From the NCBI GenBank assembly GCA_029721515.1, contig CM056553.1, positions 3,733,001 to 3,797,000 of the forward strand: DNA of 64,000 nt, written 5' to 3'. A program made the position numbers and the translations under genes. Positions 48,451 to 61,492 of the stretch are shown here, in pieces (the first letter of the stretch is position 1; each line of letters starts with the position of its first letter). Source of the stretch: Synanceia verrucosa (Eukaryota; Chordata; Actinopteri; Perciformes; Synanceiidae). The notes beneath the pieces are model-generated. The model was not told where the DNA came from and ran no database searches. It was given only the letters and a program-made list of their open reading frames with translations.

Positions 48451-51173
48451 CTGATGTTTGGTTTGATTTTGCAGACCTGGCTCCTCTAAATGTGAGAAGA
48501 GCTGGCAGCAAATTCATATGGCTTCATTTATTTGACTGGAAATGTGACATGGTACTGGAATTGAAAAACTTGTGGAATAAAAATAATTTGAGGGATAGTA
48601 TACTGTAGCTGCTCCTGTACAGAAGATTGGCAAGGACACAAACACATTACTTGAAGTCTGATGAGATGGATTTTCATGTGATCTCATTAAATGTTGAAAC
48701 TTCAGCTGCAGACAAACTGGAGGCCATAGACTGCAGACTAGTTCTAGTGTGTCTGTGTTGCCTTAAGGGTTTTTGTTTGAAACTCTTTTAGAAGAGTTGA
48801 CTCAACACTGTGATCATTTTGCTGTTATTCACTTTACTCTCATGGAAATAAATGGGGTCAAACAATTGAAACATATAGTTGAACAACACACAAAACTTTT
48901 TTGACATTTATTGAAAAAACAAGTTTGTTCATGAGTTTGCAAGAACGAGCGCCTCAACCAGCTGACAGATTTTTGTTTTTCTTTACTTCTTTCACATTTT
49001 CACACCAACACACACACACACAAACAAAAGAGAAAGCAGACTGTGTAGCTCCACGCTAGATAAAATCTAACATTTTTGTCGTTGTGGAGACAGCTAGAGG
49101 ATGCAACGAGGGCTTGTTCTGCTGGAGCCAGGACGTAAATGCCAAGATAAATTTGTTCCCACTTTGTGGCAGAACTCGCTGTGAATCTGGCGTACAGGCC
49201 TGGCCTAGAAAACACACACAGTAAGATGCATCATTTCACATTTTTCAGCGACATAACCAAAAACATTTCTTCTGGCCTGTAAGTGTGTGCATTCCTCTTG
49301 AAAAATGTTGTGTAGCTTCCTGTTGCCCTACTTCTGTCGAATGGCCTTAAAAAGCGAAGGGCCAGGACTCACATATTGCTTGTTTTCTCTATCCAAGTAT
49401 GTCAGATTATAAACAGCTATCCAGTATCCACTTTGTCCATCTCAGTACACATTTCCTGTCGCCTCAATGAAGCAAGCTGCTCAGACTCATGGTGTGTCCT
49501 GTATGTAGGCCAACGGCAGCATTTGCAGTAAACAAATGGTTACTCTATGTACCAAAAATGATTGTGAAACATGTTCTGATGCACCTGAGGTTTAATTAAA
49601 AAATTAAACCTCAGTAGACTAATTCTAACTTAAATATGTTTTATTAATATAATGACGAAACAAATGAGCATCTTCAATCACAACATATTTTCATTTTTTT
49701 TCCACGTAGCAACTAAAGCATTGGTGACATTTTTAATCACCTCTGTTCCACCTAATATCAAGTTGTGTCAATTTATTATTTGTCATGAGTGGGCAATTCA
49801 TGCTGCAGCAATTATAAAAACACATAACAAGACATAAAACATACAGTTGTTGACATAAGCACAGTCACAGGGTGAATTATGCACATTTAAGACATAGCTT
49901 AAGTCATTTAAGCTCCAGCAGACAAATGGTTAACAGATAACATTTCACAATCATGGCACCATTAATTATGTGCTATTTGTTAGTCACTTTATTGAAGGGG
50001 CCACAAACTTGATGAAGTAACAATGAAGAAACACTTAATTAATCATGACAGTAGGAGCCATAAATGCTACTAATAGCCCAGAAATTACCACAACTGACTA
50101 ACTTAGTTGTCCAACTTAATTCCTGAACATTCCAGATGGTTCAGGCAGTAATACATAAATGAATTCATGCACATTTACTGTAAAGTGTCAGCAAATGCTG
50201 GCTGGTTCATGGAAAGTGGAAAAAAAACAAAGCAAACTTCACTTTTAATGTCAATTTCTTGATTTATTAGAAGCTCCAGACTGATTGTTCTCAGTGCTCT
50301 GACTCGCAGTCTGATTAGCTGAGGCATTGCAGCGCTGCGTTGCATTCATTATATAACCACATTATGTAAATAAATAGCTCTTGTGGTGATGGGTCTGACT
50401 GAATGACGAGACGCTCCACCCCCACACTCGGTCGCTCGATGAGATGTTTTGGCAGTTATTGTAACGAATCTTTATTAGCCGTGGGAGTTTTCACCGCCGT
50501 CGTTCGTCCTCCGGGGCTTTCTGTCTCGTCTTGTTTCCCTCGTGTCTCAGGAACAGACACACAGAGAAAGCGTCTTCGCTGTGAGAGCTGCAGGTAGTTT
50601 GATTGGAGGTGAAAGAAAGGAGCAGAGCAGCAGCCCATTCTCCCTGTTTGCTGCGTAAGGCCCGGGTGAAAACCTAATTACTTGTGTCTGTGTGAGACGG
50701 ATGTGTTTGGCTCGTCAGCAGAGCGCAGCCGGAGATTTAGGGGCTTCGACGGCTCTCTGCGGCATGGCAGCAAGGCATTGTGGGAAACCTGCACCTGTCA
50801 GAGGACCACTGACAGCTTGTCCTGCTCTTGTTATACAACCATGCGTGATCCCTCCCATTAGCAGGCCAATGACACAGTTGACTTGCTGTCTGCAGGAGGG
50901 AGGCCTAGGGGCCAGAGGTGGGGGGGTTGTATAGCAGCCATGATGCTCCTGTTTGGTGCATTGAAGCTGTCACTGCAACTTGGTTCTCACTGCCAGCTGA
51001 AACCTGATTTATTTCTCTGTTTATTTATTCTGTCAGTCTGTCTATATTCTCCTGGAATAATTTAGCACAAGTCATTTCTCTTGTGCAAACTAGATAATCA
51101 GCCCAGCATCCTTTGGAATAATCCTTTAGACAAAACACCGGCTGTCTAAAATATGCTAGAGTTCAGTGTCAAT
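48451..51173. other. No gene recognised
   Basis: A perfect hairpin lies at 49585-49614. About 50400-50900 is GC-richer with several CpGs and short overlapping frames (64 and 80 codons) but no domain, so a promoter-like or first-exon role is possible and unproven. Confidence 0.45.
49585..49614. repeat. Perfect 13 bp hairpin
   Basis: Arms CTGAGGTTTAATT and AATTAAACCTCAG around AAAA. All 13 pairs match. Confidence 0.85.
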
Positions 51174-51398
51174 GATGATTTTGGTGAAAGTGGGGGGTAC
51201 TCTACCTCTGATAAAACAAGAATGGAACAAGGTTTTCATGATGAAATAGAGAGTCTCTTCTTTCATTTTAGCTATTCAGTGTTTTCAGAGTCATAGTACA
51301 AAATATTCTGTGGGTCTAAAAATATGACTCAAAATGGTCAAAAACGCTGGAACGAGGCACTTCCTGTTTTATGAAACAGCTGGCACTCAATGAATTAA
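51174..51398 (+). mobile_element. TTAA MITE family P, copy 13 (right half)
   Basis: From GATTTTGGTGAAAGTGG to GGCACTCAATGAATTAA. The left half is missing and part of the AAAAACAAACATTTTTT block is deleted. Confidence 0.85.
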
Positions 51399-52051
51399 TG
51401 TGATTGATTTACACATGGGTTCATCAGAAAGTCCTTCAGCTCAGACTTTGGTAGGATCAACTAGTCCACTGTGGAGACCCAGACTCACAATGTGTTGCTG
51501 GTTGTTTTCTCGAGGGAACCTGGGGCTTGGAAACACCACAGGGGCCACAAAAATCAACACAAAATCAAAGTTCCTCATGACTTTCTTACCATAATCTATA
51601 TCTATTTCAACCATTTTGACCACCTTCGTTTATTTTTTTCCAACACTGAATTCATGAATTACTTTTGTTTGCATGTCATCAAATCATTGTTTCCATAAGC
51701 ACACTGGTGAACCATTAACCAGAAGTTGTGACCTCACTGGATACATCAGATCAGGAGAGGGCACCATTCCCATGCCCGGTTGTCCTTGGGCAAACCATTT
51801 GGCTGTCAGCGCTCCAGTGGAGCAGCTCAGTGTCCAGCAGCAGAAGGCTGCTTCAGCCTGCTGTGTTTTCTATGAGCTCTCCGTCTCCCTGCAGCTACTT
51901 TGACAGGCCACTTATGTAAACAAGAATTTGTTCTTTGTTAAGTGTGCAGTTAAATAGGTGTTTAAAACAATACTGATATCTGGCTCAGGGCGGCACTAGC
52001 CATCTGCATCCTGTAGAAAAGTGCTTCTGAAATGTGTGAGTGTAGCACTTT
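51399..52051. other. No gene seen
   Basis: Overlapping frames of 60-76 codons on both strands, none with a domain. Confidence 0.55.
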
Positions 52052-52664
52052 CACACTCAAAATAGTCATTTGTTGAGTGAATCTAAAAAAATATGGAAAT
52101 TATTTCCACCCAATTACAATATGCAAATTTAGCAAGAAACAGTTTTGTTGAGTGAAATTACTGTAAATATGTTGAATCAACATAATGTGTTGGTAACTCA
52201 GTTACAAGGGCTAATAATTTGTCGGGTGACCACAAAACAAGTTGTTTCCACCCAATTATAATATGCTCATTTAGTAAGTAGCTAATGCTGCTATGATTAG
52301 TGAGCACAATACAAAAACATTCAGTGATGAAATTAATAGTTCAAAATTATAGAGTGGACAGTAACAAGTTATGTGACATTTCTGTACAATGGTTTATTTT
52401 GAAGTCAAAGTTTTTTTAAGTCAAGTAAAGGACTTATCTTACCGTCTTCACGACCGTCTTCCTGACTCGCACACTACTGCCACCTTCTGCTCTGGAGTTG
52501 TACACAAAATTTACAATCTTACCCAAAATGCATTAGGTTCTGTCAACATAAATTAATTTACACAGTGTTGAGTTATTGCACATCATGTTAAGATAACATT
52601 ACTTAATGATGTTCAACCACAAAACACGACTATATACTGTATGCTAGAAGCTACATGTTACACG
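52052..52664 (-). repeat. Interspersed repeat family R, inverted copy
   Basis: Reverse complement of the 27080-27712 type: CACTCAAAATAGTCATTTGT, TTTCCACCCAATTATAATAT, GGACTTATCTTACCGTCTTC and GTTCAACCACAAAACACGAC. The terminal CACTCAAAA matches the family end. Confidence 0.7.
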
Positions 52665-54902
52665 GAGAGTAATGGAGCAGACATTCACAGTTTTGCCCAG
52701 TTTGCATGTTGCTTTCTGGGAGTCCACAGCCCTGTGTTCATGTTCCTGCTCAGACTGCCCAGTTTGGAAATGACCCCATTGTCCAAACAGCAGGAGGCTG
52801 TTTTTACACAGAGACAGCTGATTTCAGACTGCTTTGTTTGTTGTGACAGCAGAGACCTCTGTGGGTTTCTGTGTGGGTTTCTCTGAATATGTTCATGTAG
52901 GTGGGGCTGACTTTAAAATGACAGTTTTTCATGTATTTTCCCCCTTTTTCTTGCGAAAGGCCTCTGATTCATCGGTGCAACGTTTCACAGCATTTCTTAT
53001 CTGCCAATCTCCCCGTTCTCCCACCAAAAAGCTTCCCATTCTCAGATAAACCTCCCTCTCCAAATGGTGGAGGACACACTGATTAATGGCAACTCACAGC
53101 AAAGCGACCAGCACACACTGTCATGTAAAATATGATGGTCTTGGACAATGGTGACAGAAATTTCTCGCTAGATCCATCCAAACTGCCACCCAATGCTGGT
53201 ACCACATGCATTTTTATTCTACACAGAATATAGAGCTCTGGACATCATGTGAATCCATTTGTTTACGCCTACATATTGGCAGGAAAATGTGCTTGACAAT
53301 GAATTGTGCCGGCAGTGACTGTACACCATTGGAGTTTTAAATCAAGTTATTACTATAAGCACAAGTAAAGTAGAGAGACTAAGTATCTCTGACCCTTACC
53401 ATGTCCTGGTATACTTTTCACTAATCTTGAAAAGGTTTAGTAGTTGTAGATGTTTCAAAATCTCTTCTCTTAACGTGACTCATATTACTAGAAATGACAC
53501 AATGCTCTGTTTATTGCTGTAATCACAAGAACAAACATGCAAACAGCACACTAGTAGACATAATGTGCATTGAGTTTTAGGCTATCTGAAGGAAGATTAA
53601 CCACTGCAGACAAACATTTTATGTAGAGTTTGCTTGTTGCTGTGTGAGCAACGGGAAGCACCGCAAAATCAGCACCTCATAATACCTTAGTCTAACGTGT
53701 GTTTAATGAAAGTACAACCGATCAGAATTGTAATAAAAGCATGTAAAATAAATCAGATATAAAGTTTAGGGAGCGTTGAATTCTGTACCTGATGTAAAGT
53801 CGCTACATAAGAGGAATCCGTTGCCTGTTGCCTGTTGTTGTCTGTTTTCTTATGACCACTTCTTGCTTGTTTTATGGCAGTTATCCATCTCTGTCTTTGT
53901 TCAGGATATTTGGGAATCCTGTAAAATGATCTTTCCTTTGCTCGTCTTCAACAGCTATCCACCATATCGCCGAGAAACGTTTACCGGCATGTAGCTGCAA
54001 GCAGCGAGATCCCTGGCAATAGTTTGAACAGAGCGCCTTCCTGCCAACATGGCGGTGTTTCGATTTGGCATGCCGGGATTGTGTGACATCAACTACCGGA
54101 GCTCTACAATAGCTCACAATCAGTAATCACATTGCACCCAATGCTGTGAATATCTAATATTTGTAGTTAATAAAATCTTCCATTACAACAAATCTCAAAT
54201 TTTGAAATGTAGGTGCGTGTGACTGAATGTAGTCACTTCATATCTGCAAGGGACTTCAAAGACATCAATATAAGGCCCAAAATCCATGACTGCACATGTG
54301 AGCGAGGACAGTTTGTGCATTTCTAAGTTGAGTGGGCTGGAAGAAGCATGCAGCAGGAAAAACAACAGCACTGGTCATAAACACACATGTAGGTTTTGCT
54401 GCTAACAGATGTTTTGTGGGCGTACAAATAATAACATTACATTTTTCCATCATATTTATTTTGGCTTTTCAACCATTCAGCCATGTGGATACAACCCAAA
54501 CAATAATCATACAAATGCATCGACTCCAATATGCTCAACTGCTTCAAGTACATTTCCAATGACTGCTGTCTCTGTGAAGAAAAGGGAGAAAAAAAGCCTG
54601 ACAGCCGCCTTCAGGCAGGAGGCAGCAGTGATGAGATGCTCAGAGCATGTGGGTTTAACACTCAACACCACAGTTTGCATCCCTTCCAGAAGCCACTGGT
54701 GCCTTTTAACCTTGACCACAATTGCCATAAAGGCGCCCTGTGAAGTTTTCCTGGAAACCTTCTGTTTACAGTCAAAACCCAGAGAGTGTAAATACAAACA
54801 AACTTCTTTCCTGGATGCTTGTTCTAGATTAGTCCACAGTGTCATTGATCAGAGGTAGCGCCTAAGTACCAACACAATCCTGCCTAAATCTGACCAATAA
54901 CC
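52665..54902. other. No gene recognised
   Basis: Frames up to 149 codons (54409-54858, plus, with an overlapping 112-codon minus frame) show no domain and no bias that would favour either strand. At 54043-54056 CCAACATGGCGGTG resembles a YY1-type site in a locally GC-richer patch, which is weak promoter-like evidence. Confidence 0.4.
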
Positions 54903-55260
54903 AGTGGGCAACACCGGGGTCTGTTCAATGAAGCCCTAACCCTAACCCAATGGAAGTAGGTTAACTTGCATTCTCTCCACCAGCCAACAGGGGGCGATAC
55001 TGGTGGTTTCATAAAGAACTCTGTTTGTATTGAAGTATATGGGAAAATTACTATTTTCTCTCCTGCTGTATTACCTCTGTAAACACTATGGATATGAGTT
55101 TTTAGTCTGAATGGTTAGTTTAAATCATGTTTTAATACATCAGTGTCAAATATATGGTGAAAAGAACACTAAAACCGTTGGGGGCGTGGCTACAGTCTGA
55201 TTGACAGGTCTCTGCTGTCATTACATCCTGAAGAGGAGCAGCACTGATGGTCTGACAGCC
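54903..55260 (+). mobile_element. Left half of the long-inverted-repeat element, uninterrupted copy
   Basis: CAGTGGGCAACACCGGGGTC, GTCTGTTCAATGAAGCCC, CCAACAGGGGGCGATACTGG, TGTATTGAAGTATATGGG, then GTGGCTACAGTCTGATTGAC and TCCTGAAGAGGAGCAGCACT match 7159 onward. It lacks the TTAA MITE present there and ends at a (TA)n tract, so the right half is lost. Confidence 0.75.
54934..54948 (+). repeat. Short telomere-like insert
   Basis: CCCTAACCCTAACCC, two and a half vertebrate telomere units, placed where the related element at 7159 reads AAGCCCATATGG. Confidence 0.8.
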
Positions 55261-55263
55261 CTA

Positions 55264-55271
<8 letters not shown>

Positions 55272-55312
<41 letters not shown>
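55272..55312. repeat. (TA)n microsatellite
   Basis: About 41 bp of TA dinucleotides followed by a degenerate GTACATGTATACATATATGT region. Confidence 0.9.
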
Positions 55313-55316
<4 letters not shown>

Positions 55317-56936
55317 TGTACATGTATACATATATGTACATACTTCAATTTTAAGCTGCATTTTAAATTTCTCAGTGATCTATGTGGAATATTGCAATAT
55401 ATCACAATATTGCAATAATGTATCGTATCGTGACTCAAGTATATCGACACGTATCTTATGGTGAGGTCCTTGCCAATATCCACCCCTAGTAATGGTGCTA
55501 AAATACAGCATGACTGCTTTCCTGTGTGATTTATTGTTTAGGTGATTAGCTGACGTCATCGAGACTGTCTTACATGACGTCACCCAGTCCTTTATTTAGG
55601 TCAAACTTTGTGTTGGTGGCAGTTTTGACTTTGTAAAGGCAATAAAGTAACCCTGAAATAAACCTTTATTAATCTCAGTGGGCATGTTTACGAAAAGGTT
55701 GTTGTTTTTAATCATTGCATATTGAGTAATTCTCTGTTAACAGCTTAGAGAAGCTGTGACTGCTGACCACTCAAACTGTAACGCTGACGTCTTTTGTCTC
55801 TTTCAGCTGCAGTCGGACAATGGACGCCTTATGAACTGTCGCCACGCATACTTCACATGCCACAGAGCCAGCAAAACTTCATTTGTTTTGAATCACTGCT
55901 CAGGGCTTGTGATGGAGGACTCCTACAGTCAGATGACCTCTCACTCTGTTCTCATGTGACACAGTGATGCTAGGAAGAAAAAAAACATGACGTCATGCGG
56001 CTGAGACCACCTCCTCGACATTTATCAAGCTTTTCATCCTCACCCTCTGGTCATCTGATCCGTAATATTGAAAAGGTTAACATCAGCTTCTGATCTGATG
56101 ATTCTGCCAAAAACATTCCGAGAGTCAGATTTCTGATCTGGTTGTTCATGATATGATTATTTGTGTTGGATCTTTGTATGAATAGCAGGGATGGCTTTGG
56201 AGCTGCTTTGCAGGTTCTTGCTTCACCACTGACACACAAGAACCTGCAATCGTTTGATATTCGTGCTTCATAATTGGCTTAAAGCTGGGCTTGGTAAGGT
56301 TAGCATTAGCTCCAAAAGTCCTGAATCTGTAGAGAGAAAGTGACCAAGCGTGCAACACTTGAACAACAGTCTGTTGATTCGGGCTTCGTCCCAGATATTT
56401 GTGTATCTTTACCGTATCACGGTATTCACAGAATTATGAATATCATGATAGGTAAGTGCAAAGTTAATGCACTCTATGATAAAGCAGAAAATATTCCAGT
56501 TCTGATTAATTTTCTGTTGTTTAATCAGTCGACAAACCTTTTTTGGCACAATTCTTTACCTCTTTGAAACATCAACAGGGAAAAATATGTTTATAGCTTG
56601 TCGTCGTGAGTTATGGCGGCTTCTAAGTGACACAAATGATAAAACCACATTTCCAGAAAGGAGATGAGTAATCTGGCTGATTAGAACTGACGTCCAGCGG
56701 ACGAGCTCAGCGCAAGGTGATGGAGTAGCTCTGAAAACAGCAGAATAACACAAGATGTTGTTGTCTTTGTAGGTTTTAGATGGAGGTTTTTCACTGACTG
56801 CTCATACAATAATGCTGCATTATGATTCAGTTGTGTGGGAGGAATTAGGAAGTGGGTGCATCCTTAATTCTCAAATGTAGGGGATCCATTCTGTTTGAAA
56901 AGTGTCAGTCAGGTACTGAAACCATGTTGAACCACT
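55313..56936. other. No gene seen
   Basis: Short frames only (up to 75 codons). The frame 55756-55959 follows a TTTCAG acceptor-like site but shows no recognisable domain. Confidence 0.5.
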
Positions 56937-57390
56937 TTAACTCTTTGAGTGCCATTGACATATATTTATATCTAAGTGTCTTTTCAGCAGCAGGTACAAG
57001 AGGGCGCTCTCATGCACCTTGTGAGTAATGTTGGGGCTTCTGGGATTTGAAGTCGGAGCATAAAGAGACAGTATACACCACAGAGATCAAAACAGGAAGT
57101 GGAGATCGAGATTAGAGAACAAAACGAACAGAATCTGGACAAAAAGTGGTGATTTTAGTGAAAGTGTCCTCTACTCTACCTCTGATAAAACAAGAATGGA
57201 ACAAGATAAAAACAAACATTTTGTTTCATGATGAAATAGAGAGTCTCTTCTTTCATTTGAGATATTCAGTATTTTCAGAGACATAGTACTAAATATTCTG
57301 TGGATCTTGAAATATGACTCAAAATGGTCAAAACCACCGGCATATAAGGCACTTTCTGTTTTATAAAACGACTGGTACTCAGTGAGTAAA
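56937..57390 (+). mobile_element. TTAA MITE family P, copy 14 (full length)
   Basis: Left TTAACTCTTTGAGTGCCATT, right end GGTACTCAGTGAGTAAA in which the second TTAA has decayed to GTAA. All blocks present. Confidence 0.9.
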
Positions 57391-59247
57391 TGAATAACAC
57401 TCCCTCCTGCTGTCAGTCATTTCATGCGTGGCATACTGTATACATACCAATCAAAGTAATGTTTTTTCTGTCACTATTAACAAACAATCCTCTCTTCATT
57501 GCTGCAGCTGAGTTGTTTCTTTGGTTTGTAAAAACTGAAAAGCTTGTAATAAAGTCATGAAATATCTGCAGTAAAGAAAGTGAAGGCGTGAAGATGTGAG
57601 AAAAATGTGAACATTCTCGGCGATCTAATTTGCGTTGTGAGCAGTTTACCAGCTTCACCATCACCACTCCCAGCCTCCCCCTCCTCCTGCTGCTCGCTCT
57701 ATTCTGATAGAAGGTTCACAGGCCATATGCCCCGCTTTCACTTCCTGCACAAACACATAAACTCACACTCGACACACCCAGAATCCACACTGACGCTCGC
57801 ACACACACACATCTCATACATATCACCCACAGGTCTCCAGAATACACCACCAGATGGTGCGAGCAACATGGACGATTTTGACTCTGGAGCCAGATCGCTG
57901 AGTCGATTTTGATTTCCTATCAGCTTCCATCATAGCAGATCTAAACGAGTTCAGGCTCTGTGCAGTCTTCAATCTGAAAATGCTAAAATTATCTTTTTCA
58001 ATTATTCTCTGACATAGAAAGAAAGAGAAAGACATGGAAGAGGGAGAGATGAAATTTAAATATGATTGAAATTCTATCTAGAATTGAAGTAAACACACAT
58101 CAGCCAAAGAGTTTAATTGAAGTGAGCATTGCAGATATTTCTTTACGTATGACACAGATCAAATGTACTCCCACATTACAAGCAGGGAAAAACAAAAACA
58201 CACATCTGAAAGGCTTGTGTAACCCAAAAATGATTATGTGTCCATATTTTTTTTTGTATATCTTACTGACTGGTACAACATCTCTCAGGATGCCGGCAAA
58301 GGCAATTAGCTCTGAGCCTCCCCGTCATAATGATGCCTTGTCAGTCGTTAATGCCGGGATGCCTCATCCCACGAGTTTTTTTTCCTTAAGTGAAGTTTAA
58401 TCAACTAATTTATCCCTTACACTGCTCAGTGACTCTGCTCAGCAAAATATTAAGCTAATTAAATTCAATAAATGGATGAAACTCATTAAGGTGGACAGAT
58501 TAAGTTATTTAGCAAGTTGAAGCTTTTTTTAAAAAAAAAAATGGCTCATTTGGTTAATTTGTTTAAATAGTTTGTATTAAAAGTACGCAGTTGGGTCATT
58601 TTGTGAGCAAACATGAAAAGAATCATATATCCATAAAGAGTAACGTAAAACAGGATGTGCTCCATTGCACCTTTAACACCTGATGTCCCAGTGTACTGAC
58701 GCACCTCCACAATATTACAGTGAGATGAGCACTTAAACCATGGGATGTCAGCAAAAACAAGATGATCAGCTGCTGTTAAGCCGCTCTTTAAGACCCAGCG
58801 GTCATATTGAATATATTCTTAAATATCCTGCATTGTTCACATCTGATAGTATTTTTCTCCCTCTGTCCTTTTATTGCCAGTTTGCTACCTTTTACACATC
58901 ATTATCACCACAAATTGTTGGAAATATATGGAACAGCAATAAGCTGAGGGACACAGCAGTGATTGTTTCTTTCATTGGGTGGTTTAGTGAGTATGAGCAG
59001 GCCTAACACTAGTTGTTAGTTTTGACCAGTGCAGGCTTTACTCACAAGTGATGACTTATTTCCAGATTGTTCCTCAGTACAAATATCCCAGACGTTAACT
59101 CAGTTAATTCTGCAAAACAGAATGATCATGAGACTCATATTACAGAAAGGCAAAGTTGTGAAATGATTGGTTAGGTTTAGGGAACAAAACTACCTGATTG
59201 TAATGTAACAACTAATAATAAACTGAATAAACTGTCCTTACGCAACA
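57391..59247. other. No gene recognised
   Basis: Frames up to 112 codons, none with a domain. About 58285-58380 is a compact non-repetitive stretch with TTAATGCC and GGCAATTAGC cores that could be regulatory. Confidence 0.45.
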
Positions 59248-59686
59248 TTAACTCATTGAGTGCCAGCCATTCTATGAAACAGAAGGTGTCTTGCCAGCAT
59301 TTTTGAGTCACTTCTTAAGAACCACAGAATATTTTGTACTATGACTCTGAAAACACTGAATAGCTCAAATGAAAGAAGAGACTCTCTATTTCATCACGAA
59401 AAAAATGTTTGTTTTTACCTTGTTCTGTTCTTGTTTTATCAGAGGTAGAGAGGAGGACACTTTCATCAAAATCACCACTTTTTGTCCAGAACCTGTTTTG
59501 CTCTCTAATCTTGATTGTCTCCACTTCCTGTTTTGATCTCTGTGGTGTATACCGTCTCTTTATGTCCTGACTACATCTCCCAGAAGCCCCAACATCACTC
59601 ACAGGCTGTGAGAGAGCGTCCTCTTGTGCCTGCTGCTGTAAAAACACTTTGACGTATATATACATCAATGGCACCCAAAGAGTTTA
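59248..59686 (-). mobile_element. TTAA MITE family P, copy 15 (full length)
   Basis: TTAACTCATTGAGTGCCAGC end and GGCACCCAAAGAGTTTA end with a decayed TTAA. A 111-codon minus-strand frame across it is repeat-derived. Confidence 0.9.
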
Positions 59687-61086
59687 GTAACAAGTGTAAA
59701 GCCGACATATAATTTTGGTTTCATGCAGCACACTAACAGCAGTCTCCTGGGTGAAAGTCCTGTTCTTTTGATCTGTCCTCCTCCAATCCACCCCACTCTG
59801 AGTGGACTTCATTGCTTATTAAACGTGTTACTATGAGAAAGAATATCCTGATTACAAGACAAATGCTCATATTAAAAAGCAAATGAATCAGTGTGTAAAT
59901 CTACAGTCTTTTGTCAGTGCACGCTCTTACTGTCGTTACCCTCTGCAGTGCATGAACGTGTATTGTGAAGAGTATGATTTCAACACAAAGTGCACCACGC
60001 TACAAAAACAGCATAACGGATGCATAACTTGAGGCATAGAGCCTTTAAATTATGAAATACAGGTGAGGATTTTCATATAAAAGCCCATTAAGTGCTGTTT
60101 CAATCCACTGGGAGCTGTCATAATCTGATATCAAAGGACCTGAAGAAAAATGACTCTAACCTTTACTTAACATAGATGTTTATCTCTTTTTCTGACTTAA
60201 TTTATAATGAAAAACATGTATGTATTCATAGCTCAGTTGGCAACTCGGCCATCTGGGCTCTCTGTGAGCTCTCTTCAGTTCAGCTCGAGGGAGGCTTTTC
60301 TCTCCTCTAACAAGAAGCAGCTTTTCACAGTATTACAAGAGGCAATCTTTCCATAAGAAGACTCTGAGTGCTGCTGTGCGTCCGCTGCCCAGCGTGCCAG
60401 TGTTGGTGGCTGGTGCCTCTATCCAGAGCAAATAAACAAGCATTAGAAAAGCCCCTGCAGACTCTGTGGATGTCTGAAAACAGCACTGTTGTTTCAGACT
60501 GAGTACAAAGGAAAGCCATTGTAGCAGACCCAATTTGGTAGAATGTAAAATGTGAAAGACAGTAGTATGCTGGACCACAATGCTACCCCACATTCAACAT
60601 GATTCTCAGCATTATACTCCAGACAATGCTGAATAGCTTGCACTTATATGCCAACACGTGCATCCTTTGTGGAAATGCATAATGAAAAGTGGATGCAAAC
60701 AAATTATCTTATTATTAATTTGTTAATAAATAACTTATTTATTAATAGGTGATGTTCAAGATTCAAGTCTTTATTGTCATTATGCAGGCAAAATGAAATA
60801 AATACGAAATAAAAATAAAGATATAAATGTAAAAATTTATATATTGCAGAGATGTAATATTTACAGCAGAAATATATTTGCAGCAGGAATGTAGCATTGC
60901 AGCCATAATATTTATCGCAGAAATGAAAACTTTGCAGAGAATATGTGGAAAAGTAGATAAAGTGCATCTTAGTGCAAAGACTGGTGGACTGTTTAATTAT
61001 CAGAGGGTTTGTTAAACATGTTGGTGCACCATAAGAGAAGTGAGTGTGTTGCATTTCAGGGGATCTATTAACCAAGTATGTTCTTT
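59687..61086. other. No gene; A/T-rich retroelement-like patch near 60745-60850
   Basis: TTCAAGATTCAAGTCTTTAT then TGTCATTATGC resembles the attachment end of a fish retroelement, followed by degenerate GCAGAAATATATTT-like units to about 60960. No coding domain. Confidence 0.4.
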
Positions 61087-61492
61087 TTAACTCTTTGAGT
61101 GCCAGTCATTTTATAAAACCAAATGTGCCTTGTGCCAGCATTTTTGGCCATTTTGAGATTTTTTATACCCACAGGATATTTTGTACTATGACTCTGAAAA
61201 CACTGAATAGCTCAAATGAAAGAAGATACTCTCTATTCATCATGAAAAAAATGTTTGTTTTTACCTTGTTCCATTCTTGTTTTATCAGAGGTAGAGGACA
61301 CTTTCACCAAAATCACCACTTTTTGTCCAGATTCTGTTTGTTTTGCTCTCTAGTCTCGATCGTCTTCCACTTTGATCTGCTTTGATCTCTGTGGCGTATA
61401 CCATCTCTTTATGTCCCGACTACATCTCCCAGAAACCCCAGCATTACTCACATGCTGTGAGACAACGATTGGCGACCTGCTGCCAAAGACAT
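61087..61492 (-). mobile_element. TTAA MITE family P, copy 16 (one end lost)
   Basis: TTAACTCTTTGAGTGCCAGT end intact, body complete to GCGACCTGCTGCC, then the other terminus is missing. Confidence 0.9.

Noticed and set aside
54409..54858. 149-residue plus-strand frame
   Set aside because: It overlaps an equally long-looking minus frame, has no domain and starts in AT-rich sequence without support.
55756..55959. Possible internal exon after a TTTCAG acceptor
   Set aside because: No domain, no phased donor partner and no neighbouring exons found.
59339..59674. 111-codon minus-strand frame, with similar frames at 23376, 38347, 43996 and 46805
   Set aside because: All are the same stretch of the 17-copy MITE family read in one frame, interrupted differently in each copy, so not genes.
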